From Faecalicatena orotica (GTDB taxonomy: Bacteria > Bacillota > Clostridia > Lachnospirales > Lachnospiraceae), in NCBI RefSeq assembly GCF_003149245.1, contig NZ_QGDL01000019.1, positions 1 to 64,000 on the forward strand: a stretch of DNA of 64,000 nucleotides, written 5' to 3'. The notes under the pieces are model-generated. The model had not been told where the DNA came from, did not search any database, and saw nothing but the letters and a program-made list of their open reading frames with translations. Both the position numbers and the translations under genes were made by a program. Shown piece after piece: positions 27,997-37,364 of this stretch (the first letter of the stretch is position 1; each line of letters opens with the position of its first letter).

Positions 27997-30630
27997 ATGA
28001 AAGATTTTTTCGCAAGTTTACCTACAGGAAAGAATGATAAACCGCTTCTTTTTGCCACGGGACCGCTGGTCTATGATTTTCACGACATTGATGGTTTGTA
28101 TTTTATGCTTGACCGCAGATTATCCGGATGCCTGATATTGATGTGGGCAAAGCAGATGGATGACTCCGTGAAAGGTAAGGTCACTTTAGACGGAAAACCT
28201 ATTGAAGGTTATGTCTTAGAGTCAATGGAACTTATGGGAAACATGTGGATTCTCGGTGTACCGCTCCGTGGTCTCGTAACGGAATACGCTAAGAACTATA
28301 CCTTACATGTGGAGGGCTTCCGGGATACAGATGGAAATGAGATGAATCCGCAGGACTTGACGGTCACCGGAATTGACAGGGAAGAACCGAAAGCAGAGTA
28401 TGCCGGACATGAAGCAATTGCACTTCAGACGGCACAGGAGGGGATCGTGCTATTGAAAAATCAAAACGATGTACTTCCGCTTAAAAGAAATACAACTTTG
28501 AACCTATTCGGAAAGGGTGTACATGAATTTCGCATCGGAGCCGTGGGAGCAGGGAAAATTAATCCTCGATACAGCACAAATCTGGCAGAAGCAGTCCATG
28601 ACCGGACGGATTATACACTAAATGAAGAATTATCTGTTTTCTATGGATGTGACAAAGATTTGATTCCGCCGGAAGATATGCTTGAAAGAGCAAAAGAAAA
28701 ATCTGATATTGCAGTCATGCTGATTACAAGGGCTGCGGGAGAGAATATGGACTGCTCCACGGCAAAAGGGGAGTTTTATCTGGATGATGAAGAGGATGTT
28801 CTGATTCGGAAATTGACAGACACATTTTCAAAAACTGTAGTCATCTTAAATGTCGGATACCCCATCAATGTTACCTTTGCGGAAAAATACAAAGTGGACG
28901 GACTCATCTATCTCGGGTATGCCGGAATGCTTGCCGGTCCCGCTCTGATGGATATCCTTTCAGGTGATGTAAATCCATCCGGGAAACTTCCGGATACATG
29001 GGCACAGGACTATTTCGATATTCCAGCCGCGCAGAATTTTTACGACTGTGCCGATAAACCACGGCTGGATGCAGAATGTGAGTTGTTTGCAGATACCGTT
29101 TATGAAGAAGATATCTATGTGGGATACCGCTACTTCACCACATTTCACAAAAAACCGGCTTTCCCATTTGGGTTTGGCTTAAGTTATACCACTTTTGTGA
29201 TAGAGCCGGAATCATTCTGTTATGATGGGGAAAATCTGACTTGTGTTGTTCATGTTAAGAACATGGGGAATCTGCCTGGGAAAGAAGTCGTTCAGGTATA
29301 TATCGGGAAACCTGACAAAACGTTAGAAAAGCCGGAGCGGGAACTTGTGGCATTTGAGAAAACGAAAGAACTTACAGCAGGGGAAGAAAAGGAACTTACA
29401 TTTGTTATTCCTAAAAAGCATCTTACTTCTTATCGTGGCGAGGATGCATCCTATATTCTGGAATCAGGTAACTATCGGATATTTATCGGAAATAGTTCGG
29501 AAGCTCCAAACTGTGGGGAATTCTATGTGGCTGCGGAAGAAGTGATTAAGAAAGTAACGAATCTGATGATACCGGGCAGAGAGATAGAGACTCTTTCCAA
29601 AAGAAATCCGGAGAAGACTTATCCGAAAGGAAAGGATTCCGGTGTTGTAGAAGGAAAGACAACTTTCCAGCCTTATCAAGAGCGTAAGAAATATCCCGCA
29701 GTATTTCATGGTGAAAAACCGATTCAGCCGCTCACTTATGAGGATATCAAGAAAAATCCTGAAAATGTGGATGTTTTTGTGGCACAGCTTTCCGTTCAGG
29801 AGCTTGCCAGAATTTCCGTTTGTGCATCGGCAGGCTGGGGAATGGAAGGAATCGGAGAGGCCGGAAAAGTCTTTCAGGCAGAAGGGCTGAATCTCCCTGA
29901 TTTTCCTGTTTCTGATGGAAACTCCGGAGTGAACCTCAATATGAAAAATATTGGAATGCCTTCCGGAGTCACCATTTGTGCAACATTTAATAAAGAATTA
30001 TCTGCCAAGGTGGGAAAAGTAATCGGGGAAGAAGCAAAGGCGTTCGGAGTACCGATGATTCTGGCTCCGGCCCTCAATATCCACAGAAATCCTTTGAACG
30101 GACGCCAGCCGGAATATTTTTCCGAAGACCCGTACCTCGCCGGTGTGATGGCCGGGGAATACAGCAAGGGGATGGAGAGTGCCGGAACTGCAAGCTGTAT
30201 GAAGCATCTGATGGCAAACAACTGTGAATCTACAAGAAAGAGGAACCAAAGTATCATCTCAGAACGTGCGATCAGGGAAATCTATTTCAAAGCATTTGAA
30301 ATAGCGATGGAGGTACACATGCCGGCTTCCTTTATGACAGCATATAATGCGGTAAACGGACGGCCGACAGCTGCAGATCCTGAACTGCTTTGCGGTCTGC
30401 TCAGGGAAGAAAACAGGTTTGACGGTTTTATTATGACAGACTGGACCAGCTATGATACCGTTGATGTAGCCGAGATGGTCCAGGCCGGAAACTGCTGGAT
30501 TACCCCGGGATCCAAAGATGACACCTATACAAGCCAGATAGTAGATGGCGTTGAGGACGGAAGAATTGAGCTGGCAAGACTGCAGAGCAATGTGGCCTAT
30601 ATGATTCGTACAATGATTCGTTTTGCATAG
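27997..30630 (+). CDS. GH3 beta-glycosidase with permuted domain order, cytoplasmic
   Basis: The protein is 877 aa. The order is: N-terminal sandwich (1-130); GH3 C-type alpha/beta domain (ALQTAQEGIVLLKNQNDVLPL at about 145, SGDVNPSGKLPDTW); FN3-like domain (about 405-510); and last the GH3 TIM barrel (LPDFPVSDGNSG, RNPLNGRQPEYFSEDPYLAG, KHLMANNCE) with probable nucleophile D815 in IMTDW. This is the reverse of the common GH3 order and is known from Ruminococcus albus and Butyrivibrio beta-glucosidases. It has no signal peptide or membrane segment. It likely cleaves beta-glucosides or xylosides; first gene of the module 4 operon. Confidence 0.92.
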   Translation: MKDFFASLPTGKNDKPLLFATGPLVYDFHDIDGLYFMLDRRLSGCLILMWAKQMDDSVKGKVTLDGKPIEGYVLESMELMGNMWILGVPLRGLVTEYAKNYTLHVEGFRDTDGNEMNPQDLTVTGIDREEPKAEYAGHEAIALQTAQEGIVLLKNQNDVLPLKRNTTLNLFGKGVHEFRIGAVGAGKINPRYSTNLAEAVHDRTDYTLNEELSVFYGCDKDLIPPEDMLERAKEKSDIAVMLITRAAGENMDCSTAKGEFYLDDEEDVLIRKLTDTFSKTVVILNVGYPINVTFAEKYKVDGLIYLGYAGMLAGPALMDILSGDVNPSGKLPDTWAQDYFDIPAAQNFYDCADKPRLDAECELFADTVYEEDIYVGYRYFTTFHKKPAFPFGFGLSYTTFVIEPESFCYDGENLTCVVHVKNMGNLPGKEVVQVYIGKPDKTLEKPERELVAFEKTKELTAGEEKELTFVIPKKHLTSYRGEDASYILESGNYRIFIGNSSEAPNCGEFYVAAEEVIKKVTNLMIPGREIETLSKRNPEKTYPKGKDSGVVEGKTTFQPYQERKKYPAVFHGEKPIQPLTYEDIKKNPENVDVFVAQLSVQELARISVCASAGWGMEGIGEAGKVFQAEGLNLPDFPVSDGNSGVNLNMKNIGMPSGVTICATFNKELSAKVGKVIGEEAKAFGVPMILAPALNIHRNPLNGRQPEYFSEDPYLAGVMAGEYSKGMESAGTASCMKHLMANNCESTRKRNQSIISERAIREIYFKAFEIAMEVHMPASFMTAYNAVNGRPTAADPELLCGLLREENRFDGFIMTDWTSYDTVDVAEMVQAGNCWITPGSKDDTYTSQIVDGVEDGRIELARLQSNVAYMIRTMIRFA

Positions 30631-30644
30631 AGGAGGATAAAACT

Positions 30645-33146
30645 ATGATTAGAAAGAAGTGGAATAGAGACTGGATAATGTCCAAGCCGGGGGAAAACCC
30701 GATGATGGCAGCTGTGATGGGATTACAGGCAGATATGGAGAAGCTGACACTGCCGCATGATGCAATGATACATGAGCATCGTACGCAAAATACGAAAAAT
30801 AAACATCAGACGGGATTCTATCCGGGCGGATGCTATACTTATACAAAAGTTTTTGAAGCTCCGCAGGAATGGAGTGAAAAAATGATATACATCGCATTTG
30901 AAGGTGTATATGAAAATGCAAGAGTTTATATAAATGGAGATTATGCGGGGGGCTGCCCGAACGGATATCGGGAATTCCTGCTCTGTGCGAATGATTTTTT
31001 AAATTATGGCACAGACAATACAGTGACTGTAATTGCTAATAACTCCGCAGAAGAAAACAGCAGATGGTACTCAGGCAGCGGTATTTACAGGGATGTATGC
31101 ATATATGTAGCAAACCAGGTCCACGTTAAGGCAGATTCGCTGCGTATTAGAACACCGGAAGTGGAGAGTGATCTTGCATCGGTTGAAGTGGACATGCATC
31201 TTACCAATAAAGGAATCTCTAAGAGAAAAACGAAGGTTGTTATTACTCTGCAGAATCCAAAAGGGGAAGAGGCCGCAGCCGTAAACCTGCCTGTTACGGT
31301 ATTTGGCGGTGCCGAAGAACATCTGCGCACCAGAATCCAGATTGAGAATCCGGATTTGTGGAGCTGTGAGACACCTGCGCTTTATAGCTGTACCGTAAAA
31401 GTTATGGAAAATGAGGAATGTCTGGATGAGACAACAGAGCAATTCGGTATCCGGAAGATTTCACTCAGTGCGAAAAAGGGATTCCGGATAAACGGAAAAG
31501 AAGTTAATCTCCGGGGAGCCTGCATCCACCATGATAACGGGGTGATTGGTGCTGTGACTCTGGAAAGAGCGGAGGAGCGGCGAGTGCAGCAGTTAAAAGC
31601 AGCGGGGTTCAATTGCCTCAGAAGTTCCCACCACCCGATGAGCAGAGCGATGCTTAAGGCATGTGACAGGGAAGGGATGCTTGTTTTAGATGAGCTGTCC
31701 GATTTCTGGACGAGATCTAAAAACAATAACGATTATGCAGACAAATTCCCGGATTACTGGGCGCAGGATGCAGAGGCAATGATTGCCAAGGATTATAACC
31801 ACCCTTCCGTTATCATGTATATTTCCGGAAATGAGATTCAGGAGGCAGCAACTGCAAAAGGTGCACAGTTAAACCGGCTGATTACGGAAAAAATCCATGA
31901 GCTGGATGACAGCCGCTATGTAACAGTAGCTATCAACGGCTTACTCTCCTGTATGGACCATATGGGAGAAATCATGTGTGACATAACAGGAATGACGATG
32001 GAAGAAATGATGCAGATGCAGGGACAGACTTCACAAACGCCGAAGTCAGATGCAGGCGCGGATGCAGCGAATGGAAGTACCGATTTGATGAAAGGACCGT
32101 TGGCGGACGCGTTTGCAGCGAACCATATAGTCACTGAATTATTAGATGAATTTGCCTCAGTCACAGATTTGGTCGGATATAATTATTTAACTGCCCGTCA
32201 CGAAATGGAGCACGAACTGTTTCCTCACCGCGTGATTCTCGGTACGGAAACATTACCATCGGATCTTGTACGTCTGTGGAAGATTGTAAAAAATAATTCC
32301 CATGTGATCGGGGATATGACATGGACAGGTTACGATTATATCGGGGAGGCCGGAGCTGGCTGCTTCTATTATGACGGGCGGCAGGGGTTCATGCCGAACT
32401 GGCCGATCAGCCTGTCTGGCATGGGCGATATCGACCTGATCGGAAGACGCCGTCCAATCAGCTATTACAGGGAAATCGTCTTTGGCCTTCGCAAGGAACC
32501 ATACATTGCAGTAGAACGTGTCAATCATTACGGGGAAAAACCGACCATAAGCGCCTGGTCGTGGAAGGATGAACTGGAAAGCTGGACATGGAAGGGATAC
32601 GAAGGAAAGGGTGCCGTGATAAATGTCTATTCTGATGCGGACGAGGTGGAGCTTTATCAGAACGGCATTTCACTGGGAAGAAAGCCCGCCGGAGAAGAAC
32701 ATGACTTCTATGCTTCTTTTGAAACACCCTATCAGCCGGGAATACTGAAGGCAGTAAATTACAGAGCAGGTGTGGAAGCTGAAAAAATGACATTGAAGAC
32801 TGCAAATACTGCGGCAGAACTCAGCGTGGAGGCCGACCGCACTGTTTTGAAGGCGGACGGCGCGGATTTGTCCTATCTTATGATCTCTGTGAAGGATGAA
32901 AACGGAACCTGCAATATGCAGGAAGTAAAAGAAGTGACCGTAACTGTCACAGGGGCAGGAACCTTACAGGGCATGGGTAGTGCAGATCCAGAAACTGATA
33001 ATTACTATGACAATACGACATGGAAGTTATATGACGGTTATGTTCTGGCTGTCGTCCGGGCCGGTTTTGAACCCGGAGAAATCCATGTAATGGTCAGCAC
33101 AGAAGGGGGCAGGAAGAACGAAATAATCCTAATCGCAGAAAAATAG
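30645..33146 (+). CDS. GH2 beta-glycosidase, paralogue of 10932 gene
   Basis: The protein is 833 aa. It has the same build as the 10932 product: jelly roll (FEGVYENARVYINGDYAG, SRWYSGSGIYRDV), barrel with SHHPMSRAMLKACDREG, acid/base E397 in ISGNEIQ and nucleophile E535 in LGTETLPSD, then C-terminal sandwiches. It differs by a low-complexity insertion rich in Q, S, A and G at about residues 460-490 (QMQGQTSQTP). It starts 14 bp after the GH3 gene behind AGGAGG. Cytoplasmic; works with the GH3 enzyme on an imported glycoside. No symporter lies in this module, so it may depend on that of module 3. Confidence 0.9.
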   Translation: MIRKKWNRDWIMSKPGENPMMAAVMGLQADMEKLTLPHDAMIHEHRTQNTKNKHQTGFYPGGCYTYTKVFEAPQEWSEKMIYIAFEGVYENARVYINGDYAGGCPNGYREFLLCANDFLNYGTDNTVTVIANNSAEENSRWYSGSGIYRDVCIYVANQVHVKADSLRIRTPEVESDLASVEVDMHLTNKGISKRKTKVVITLQNPKGEEAAAVNLPVTVFGGAEEHLRTRIQIENPDLWSCETPALYSCTVKVMENEECLDETTEQFGIRKISLSAKKGFRINGKEVNLRGACIHHDNGVIGAVTLERAEERRVQQLKAAGFNCLRSSHHPMSRAMLKACDREGMLVLDELSDFWTRSKNNNDYADKFPDYWAQDAEAMIAKDYNHPSVIMYISGNEIQEAATAKGAQLNRLITEKIHELDDSRYVTVAINGLLSCMDHMGEIMCDITGMTMEEMMQMQGQTSQTPKSDAGADAANGSTDLMKGPLADAFAANHIVTELLDEFASVTDLVGYNYLTARHEMEHELFPHRVILGTETLPSDLVRLWKIVKNNSHVIGDMTWTGYDYIGEAGAGCFYYDGRQGFMPNWPISLSGMGDIDLIGRRRPISYYREIVFGLRKEPYIAVERVNHYGEKPTISAWSWKDELESWTWKGYEGKGAVINVYSDADEVELYQNGISLGRKPAGEEHDFYASFETPYQPGILKAVNYRAGVEAEKMTLKTANTAAELSVEADRTVLKADGADLSYLMISVKDENGTCNMQEVKEVTVTVTGAGTLQGMGSADPETDNYYDNTTWKLYDGYVLAVVRAGFEPGEIHVMVSTEGGRKNEIILIAEK

Positions 33147-33148
33147 CC

Positions 33149-33203
33149 TTGACAAAAACTGACACAAGTGTCATATTATAAATATGACACTTGTGTCAGT
33201 TTT
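33149..33203 (+). promoter_or_regulatory. TetR promoter with a perfect 23-bp-arm palindromic operator
   Basis: TTGACA at 33149-33154 is followed by perfect inverted arms at 33155-33177 and 33181-33203 with only ATA between. A -10-like element (CATATT or TATTAT) falls inside the palindrome, so repressor binding would block it. The same structure may also end transcription from the GH2 gene. Confidence 0.75.
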
Positions 33204-33222
33204 ATCGTGGAGTTAAATTTAA

Positions 33223-33810
33223 ATGGGTAAAAAATCAGATTTAAAACAGGAATACATTCTTGAACAAGCACAGAGAGTATTTGCACAAAAAGGCTTTAAG
33301 GACGTTACTATGAAGGACATTGTAACAGCCTGCAACATTAGCCGTGGAGGTATATACTTGTATTTTAACAATACTTCGGAAATTTTTGAGGCTGTACTAA
33401 AACTGCGGGCAAAGACAGAACAAAACCTTTGTACTGGGCAGGCAGAAGGTACTCTCTGTGCAGAGGAGCAAATGAGACATTTTCTAAACGCACAAAAAAG
33501 GGAACTTCTAAATCCAGCTGACAGCCTGATTATTGCTACTTATGAATATCTGTTTGCACACAGTAAGGTACTTGATAAAGCAGAAATGCAAAACAACTTT
33601 AATCATGCGGGAAGCCAGCTGAGGCGAATAATTCAAAGCGGTGTGGATAATGGCGAATTCTCGACAGACCCCGATGCTGCTGCTCAAAATATCGTGCTTT
33701 TGTTGGAAGGACTCCGCATTTCCAGTACTGTACTTACGTTAGATGAGGAATTTCTTGAACAGCAAATGGAGTATATCCTTTCACAACTAAAGGGAGGCCT
33801 GCTGAAATGA
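33223..33810 (+). CDS. TetR-family transcriptional repressor
   Basis: The protein is 195 aa. The N-terminal HTH is typical (AQRVFAQKGFKDVTMKDIV, then CNISRGGIYLYFNNTSEIFE), with an all-helical ligand/dimer domain after it. It lies 20 bp behind the palindrome described at 33149-33203 and so is very likely autoregulated. Its stop overlaps the start of a CPBP protease gene (ATGA), so the pair is an operon. The ligand is unknown. Confidence 0.9.
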   Translation: MGKKSDLKQEYILEQAQRVFAQKGFKDVTMKDIVTACNISRGGIYLYFNNTSEIFEAVLKLRAKTEQNLCTGQAEGTLCAEEQMRHFLNAQKRELLNPADSLIIATYEYLFAHSKVLDKAEMQNNFNHAGSQLRRIIQSGVDNGEFSTDPDAAAQNIVLLLEGLRISSTVLTLDEEFLEQQMEYILSQLKGGLLK

Positions 33811-34652
33811 TTGAGAAAAAGGGCGGCACCGTTTTAAAAATCGCGGCACTTTTTGGTTTTTGCTCTATTGCGGAGTATATAGAATTTCTATATATTCGCA
33901 CAGACCAAACTATTGTTGCAGATAATATCGGAACAAAACTTTTTTGCATACTTGCAGTCTTCATTGTGCTAAGGTGTTCCCAATTGCGGTTGACTGATAT
34001 TGGTTTTCGCACCAAACGAATGCAGCAAAGTATTTTGTCGGGACTGGCCCTTGGCATAATTACCTTCGGGATATCTTATTTTGTTGAAATTTTGATTTTG
34101 CGGTTACAGGGGCATCATGTTTCTTTACAGTTCTTCGTAAGCAACTTTGCACTCACCGGCGCAACCACGCAGGTTACAGCCACCTTTGCAGCACTGGCCA
34201 TCTGTGTAGCTGTCAATATTATCAATGTATTAGCGGAAGAAGGTCTGTTTCGCGGCATCATTCTATAACTCGGGAAAGACCGTTTCGGTTTCTCCAAAGC
34301 CAACTGGATACAAGCGGCACTGTTTGGAATATGGCATATTGTAATGGTGGTGCTTGGTGTATATGACGGACTAATGGAAATTCCAACAGCTGTGGTTATG
34401 GCAGTTGGATATGTGATATTGGCCGGTATTTTAGGCCTTGAATGGGGATTGTGTGTATCCCTGACCGGCACCCTCTGGGTAGGAATTTCCGAACACTTTT
34501 TTAATAATTTCATTGGGAACACACTTCACGTTGTGACAGAAAGCGGAACTGATGAATTACAAATTGCCAGAATTGTACTGTCGAATATACTTTCACTGAC
34601 AATTGTATTAATTGTTAATCGTTATAAAAAGAAACACCTTCAAAAGACTTGA
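33807..34652 (+). pseudogene. CPBP intramembrane protease gene with an in-frame TAA
   Basis: The frame encodes 153 residues to LAEEGLFRGIIL, then TAA at 34266-34268, and continues in the same frame (LGKDRFGFSKAN, FGIWHIVMVV) to 34652. The three CPBP motifs are EEGLFR (before the stop), FGIWH and HFFNN (both after it), so the truncated product lacks two catalytic or metal-binding histidines. One base change would restore an intact protein of about 280 residues. Members (type II CAAX-prenyl-endopeptidase-like) are multi-pass membrane proteases. It is either a recent nonsense pseudogene or a sequencing error. Confidence 0.82.
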
Positions 34653-34693
34653 TTTATCAAACACGCTCTGGTCGATATATACAGTTCTGAGGA

Positions 34694-34912
34694 AAAAATC
34701 TTCCTTGAAATCATAAGCTATAAGTCTTATGATGGTTTAATAGAGGAGGAATTATCAAAATGGAAGATAATCCAAAAATCAGCTATTTGAAAAAATGCCT
34801 ATCTCGAAACCGGTGTTGCTGGCATTCAACGCAGTTAACAACCTGTTTGGTGTCGGAAACCATAATGGGAAACATTTCATATAAAGTGCTGCAGCGATAT
34901 GCAATAGCATAA
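34694..34912 (+). pseudogene. Decayed 5' copy of the MATE transporter gene
   Basis: 34694-34808 repeats the leader, ribosome site and first codons of the intact MATE gene (35875-35990), with ATG at 34760. It then jumps to sequence matching 36121-36170 (the GPVLLAFNAVNNLFGVGS region), skipping about 130 bp, and diverges before 34880. Frame is lost soon after the start. The leader keeps a hairpin ATCATAAG...CTTATGAT. This copy and the intact one flank the Fic gene. Confidence 0.8.
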
Positions 34913-34926
34913 TGAAAAGGAGAAGT

Positions 34927-35718
34927 ATGGCGATTATAAATAATGAACATCACATAAAGGAAATTGAATTAGAACTGAAGAAAGTTAAATTTTATTGGGA
35001 TGATCCAATGGTCAGGGAACCTTTTATCCGGGATTTTTCCTTACGATTCTGCTGGTCAAGCAATGCGATAGAGGGAAATACACTGGATCTGGAAGAAACG
35101 GTATCCCTGATTGAGTATGATGAAGTAAGGAGCGGTCATACGTATTCGGAATATCAAGAAGCAAAAAATATGTACAAGGCAATCGAGCAGATGTTAATTC
35201 CATTCAAAAAGAGAATGGTTACTGAGGAATGGCTGAAAAACGCGAATGGTTTCATCAGGGGGATTAATAGCGAGTACAGAACAAAACAGGTTTATATAGG
35301 TACTCTGGTAGAGGCTGTTTACTATCCCCCGGATCATGCCTCTGTTCCGGCATTGATGGAACAATTTTTAAAAGAAGTGCAGTGCGGAGGGGGAACAGTG
35401 AAAGAAATTCTGGAGAGGGTGGCAATGCAGCATATCCAATTTGAACGCATCCACCCTTTCCAGGATGGGAATGGAAGGGTTGGAAGAATGATGCTCAACC
35501 AGCAATTAATTAATCAGGGTATGCTGCCATTAGCAATTGAACCAAAAGGAAAATACCGTCAGGCATTCCGCCAATATGAAAAAAATGGTGATATTTCGTT
35601 GATGACCTATGTCCTGTGCAAAGGTGAATTGGAATCAATACAGAAAATGCAGCAGCTCATCCAAAAATACACACAGCAGATGAAAAAGGACATGACGAAT
35701 GAGATTAGAACCAGATGA
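34927..35718 (+). CDS. Fic-domain protein (AMP-transferase), class II
   Basis: The protein is 263 aa. The Fic motif is complete: H176-PFQDGNGRVGR, with the flap region upstream, so it can transfer AMP or another nucleotide moiety to a protein hydroxyl. The N-terminal half contains the inhibitory helix motif S45-NAI-E49-GN, which marks class II self-inhibited Fic proteins. ATG at 34927 follows AAAGGAG. The gene is a lone insertion between the two MATE copies and has its own terminator, so it could be a mobile stress or regulatory module. The target protein is unknown. Confidence 0.92.
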   Translation: MAIINNEHHIKEIELELKKVKFYWDDPMVREPFIRDFSLRFCWSSNAIEGNTLDLEETVSLIEYDEVRSGHTYSEYQEAKNMYKAIEQMLIPFKKRMVTEEWLKNANGFIRGINSEYRTKQVYIGTLVEAVYYPPDHASVPALMEQFLKEVQCGGGTVKEILERVAMQHIQFERIHPFQDGNGRVGRMMLNQQLINQGMLPLAIEPKGKYRQAFRQYEKNGDISLMTYVLCKGELESIQKMQQLIQKYTQQMKKDMTNEIRTR

Positions 35719-35728
35719 TTTAACATAT

Positions 35729-35760
35729 TGCCGCCCCTTTCATTAAGATTGCGGGCGGCA
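35729..35760 (+). terminator. Terminator of the Fic gene
   Basis: TGCCGCCC at 35729-35736 pairs with GGGCGGCA at 35753-35760 and is followed by TTGTTTG. Confidence 0.8.
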
Positions 35761-35874
35761 TTGTTTGCCCATTACATGGAAAGTATTCCGCAAGCAGAAG
35801 ATCTCGAATCAATAAGCTCAGCAAATACAAAAGGAAGCAAAAGCAGGCAGTCGACCTCCGGAGCCAGGAACAGT

Positions 35875-35990
35875 AAAAATCTTCCTTGAAATCATACGCT
35901 ATAAGTCTTATGATTGTTTAATAGAGGAGGAACTATCAAAATGGAAGATAACCAAAAAATACAGCTATTTGAAAAAATGCCTATCTCGAA
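35875..35990 (+). repeat. Right copy of the duplicated MATE leader
   Basis: This stretch is nearly the same as 34694-34808 and covers the presumed leader hairpin, the GAGGAGG ribosome site and the first codons of the intact MATE gene. The two copies are direct repeats about 1.18 kb apart. Confidence 0.85.
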
Positions 35991-37332
35991 AGCCGTCATG
36001 AAGATGTCGATTCCCACCGTGCTCAGCTCGCTGGTCATGGTGATTTATAATCTGGCAGATACATATTTCGTTGGAATGCTGAATGACCCGGTGCAGAACG
36101 CTGCGGTGACACTTGCGGGGCCGGTGCTGCTAGCGTTCAACGCAGTTAACAACCTGTTCGGAGTCGGAAGCTCCAGTATGATGAGCAGGGCGCTGGGGAG
36201 CAAGGATTATGATAAGGTCAGCAGGAGCTCGGCTTTCGGGTTCTACTGCTCGTTGCTGTCCGGCTTGCTATTTTCACTTGTTTGCTTTTCTTTACAGAAT
36301 CCGTTGCTGTCCTTACTGGGAGCTGACGCCAGTACGGCGGGGGCGACTCTTGAGTATCTTCGCTGGACGGTAATATGCGGCGCGGCTCCGGCGATTCTGA
36401 ATGTCGTAATGGCTTATATGGTGAGGGCGGAAGGGTCATCCCTGCATGCCAGTATCGGAACGATGAGCGGATGCTTTTTAAATATGATACTGGACCCGAT
36501 TTTCATCCTGCCGTGGGGGCTTAATATGGGTGCTGCCGGTGCCGGCCTTGCCACCTTCCTGTCAAACTGTGTGGCGTGCTGTTACTTTTTTGTCCTGCTG
36601 TATGTACGCAGGAAGAGTACCGTGGTATGCATTTCTCCGAAGAAGTTCGGTTTTCAGAAGGAGATTGTACTGGGAATCTGCGGCGTAGGAATTCCAGCGT
36701 CAATCCAGAATCTGCTCAATGTGACCGGCATGACGATTTTAAACAATTTCACCTCACCCTTTGGTGCCCATGCAGTAGCGGCAATGGGAATCGCCCAGAA
36801 GGTGAATATGGTGCCGCTTCAGGTTGCTCTGGGATTTTCCCAGGGGGTTATGCCATTAATCAGCTATAATTATGCCAGCGGCAACCGGAAGCGAATGAAA
36901 GAATCCATCATGTTCACGATCAAGACAGTTGTCCCGATGATGGCCGCAGTGCTCGTTATTTTCAGCGTAGGAGCCGGGCCGATTATCAATGCCTTTATGA
37001 ATAATGAGAGTATTATCGCTTACGGGACCCGTTTCCTGCGGGGCGCCTGCCTCTGCCTGCCGTTCCTCTGTATGGATTTTATCGCAGTTGGTGTATTTCA
37101 GGCAGTGGGGCACGGCCGGTCAGCGCTTGCATTTGCCATCCTGCGAAAGATCGTTTTAGAGATCCCGATGCTGTATGTGCTGAATTACCTGTTCCCTCTG
37201 TATGGACTCCCGTATGCACAATTCGTTGCAGAGTTCGTGCTGTCGATCGCTTCGATCGTGATGCTCAGGAGGATTTTCAAGTCAGGGGATGTGCCTGCTG
37301 CAACAGTGAAAAATCAGGATGTTAAAAACTAG
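35941..37332 (+). CDS. MATE-family multidrug/sodium antiporter
   Basis: The protein is 463 aa with 12 predicted helices in two halves (PTVLSSLVMVIYNLADTYFV in the first, GICGVGIPASIQNLLNVTGM in the second), typical of the MepA-like branch of MATE exporters. ATG at 35941 follows GAGGAGG; an ATG nine codons upstream is less suited. Family members expel cationic drugs or metabolites in exchange for Na+ or H+. The leader can fold into a hairpin just upstream of the ribosome site. Confidence 0.93.
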   Translation: MEDNQKIQLFEKMPISKAVMKMSIPTVLSSLVMVIYNLADTYFVGMLNDPVQNAAVTLAGPVLLAFNAVNNLFGVGSSSMMSRALGSKDYDKVSRSSAFGFYCSLLSGLLFSLVCFSLQNPLLSLLGADASTAGATLEYLRWTVICGAAPAILNVVMAYMVRAEGSSLHASIGTMSGCFLNMILDPIFILPWGLNMGAAGAGLATFLSNCVACCYFFVLLYVRRKSTVVCISPKKFGFQKEIVLGICGVGIPASIQNLLNVTGMTILNNFTSPFGAHAVAAMGIAQKVNMVPLQVALGFSQGVMPLISYNYASGNRKRMKESIMFTIKTVVPMMAAVLVIFSVGAGPIINAFMNNESIIAYGTRFLRGACLCLPFLCMDFIAVGVFQAVGHGRSALAFAILRKIVLEIPMLYVLNYLFPLYGLPYAQFVAEFVLSIASIVMLRRIFKSGDVPAATVKNQDVKN

Positions 37333-37364
37333 GAGAAAATTTCTGAAAATAAGGAGAAGACGTC

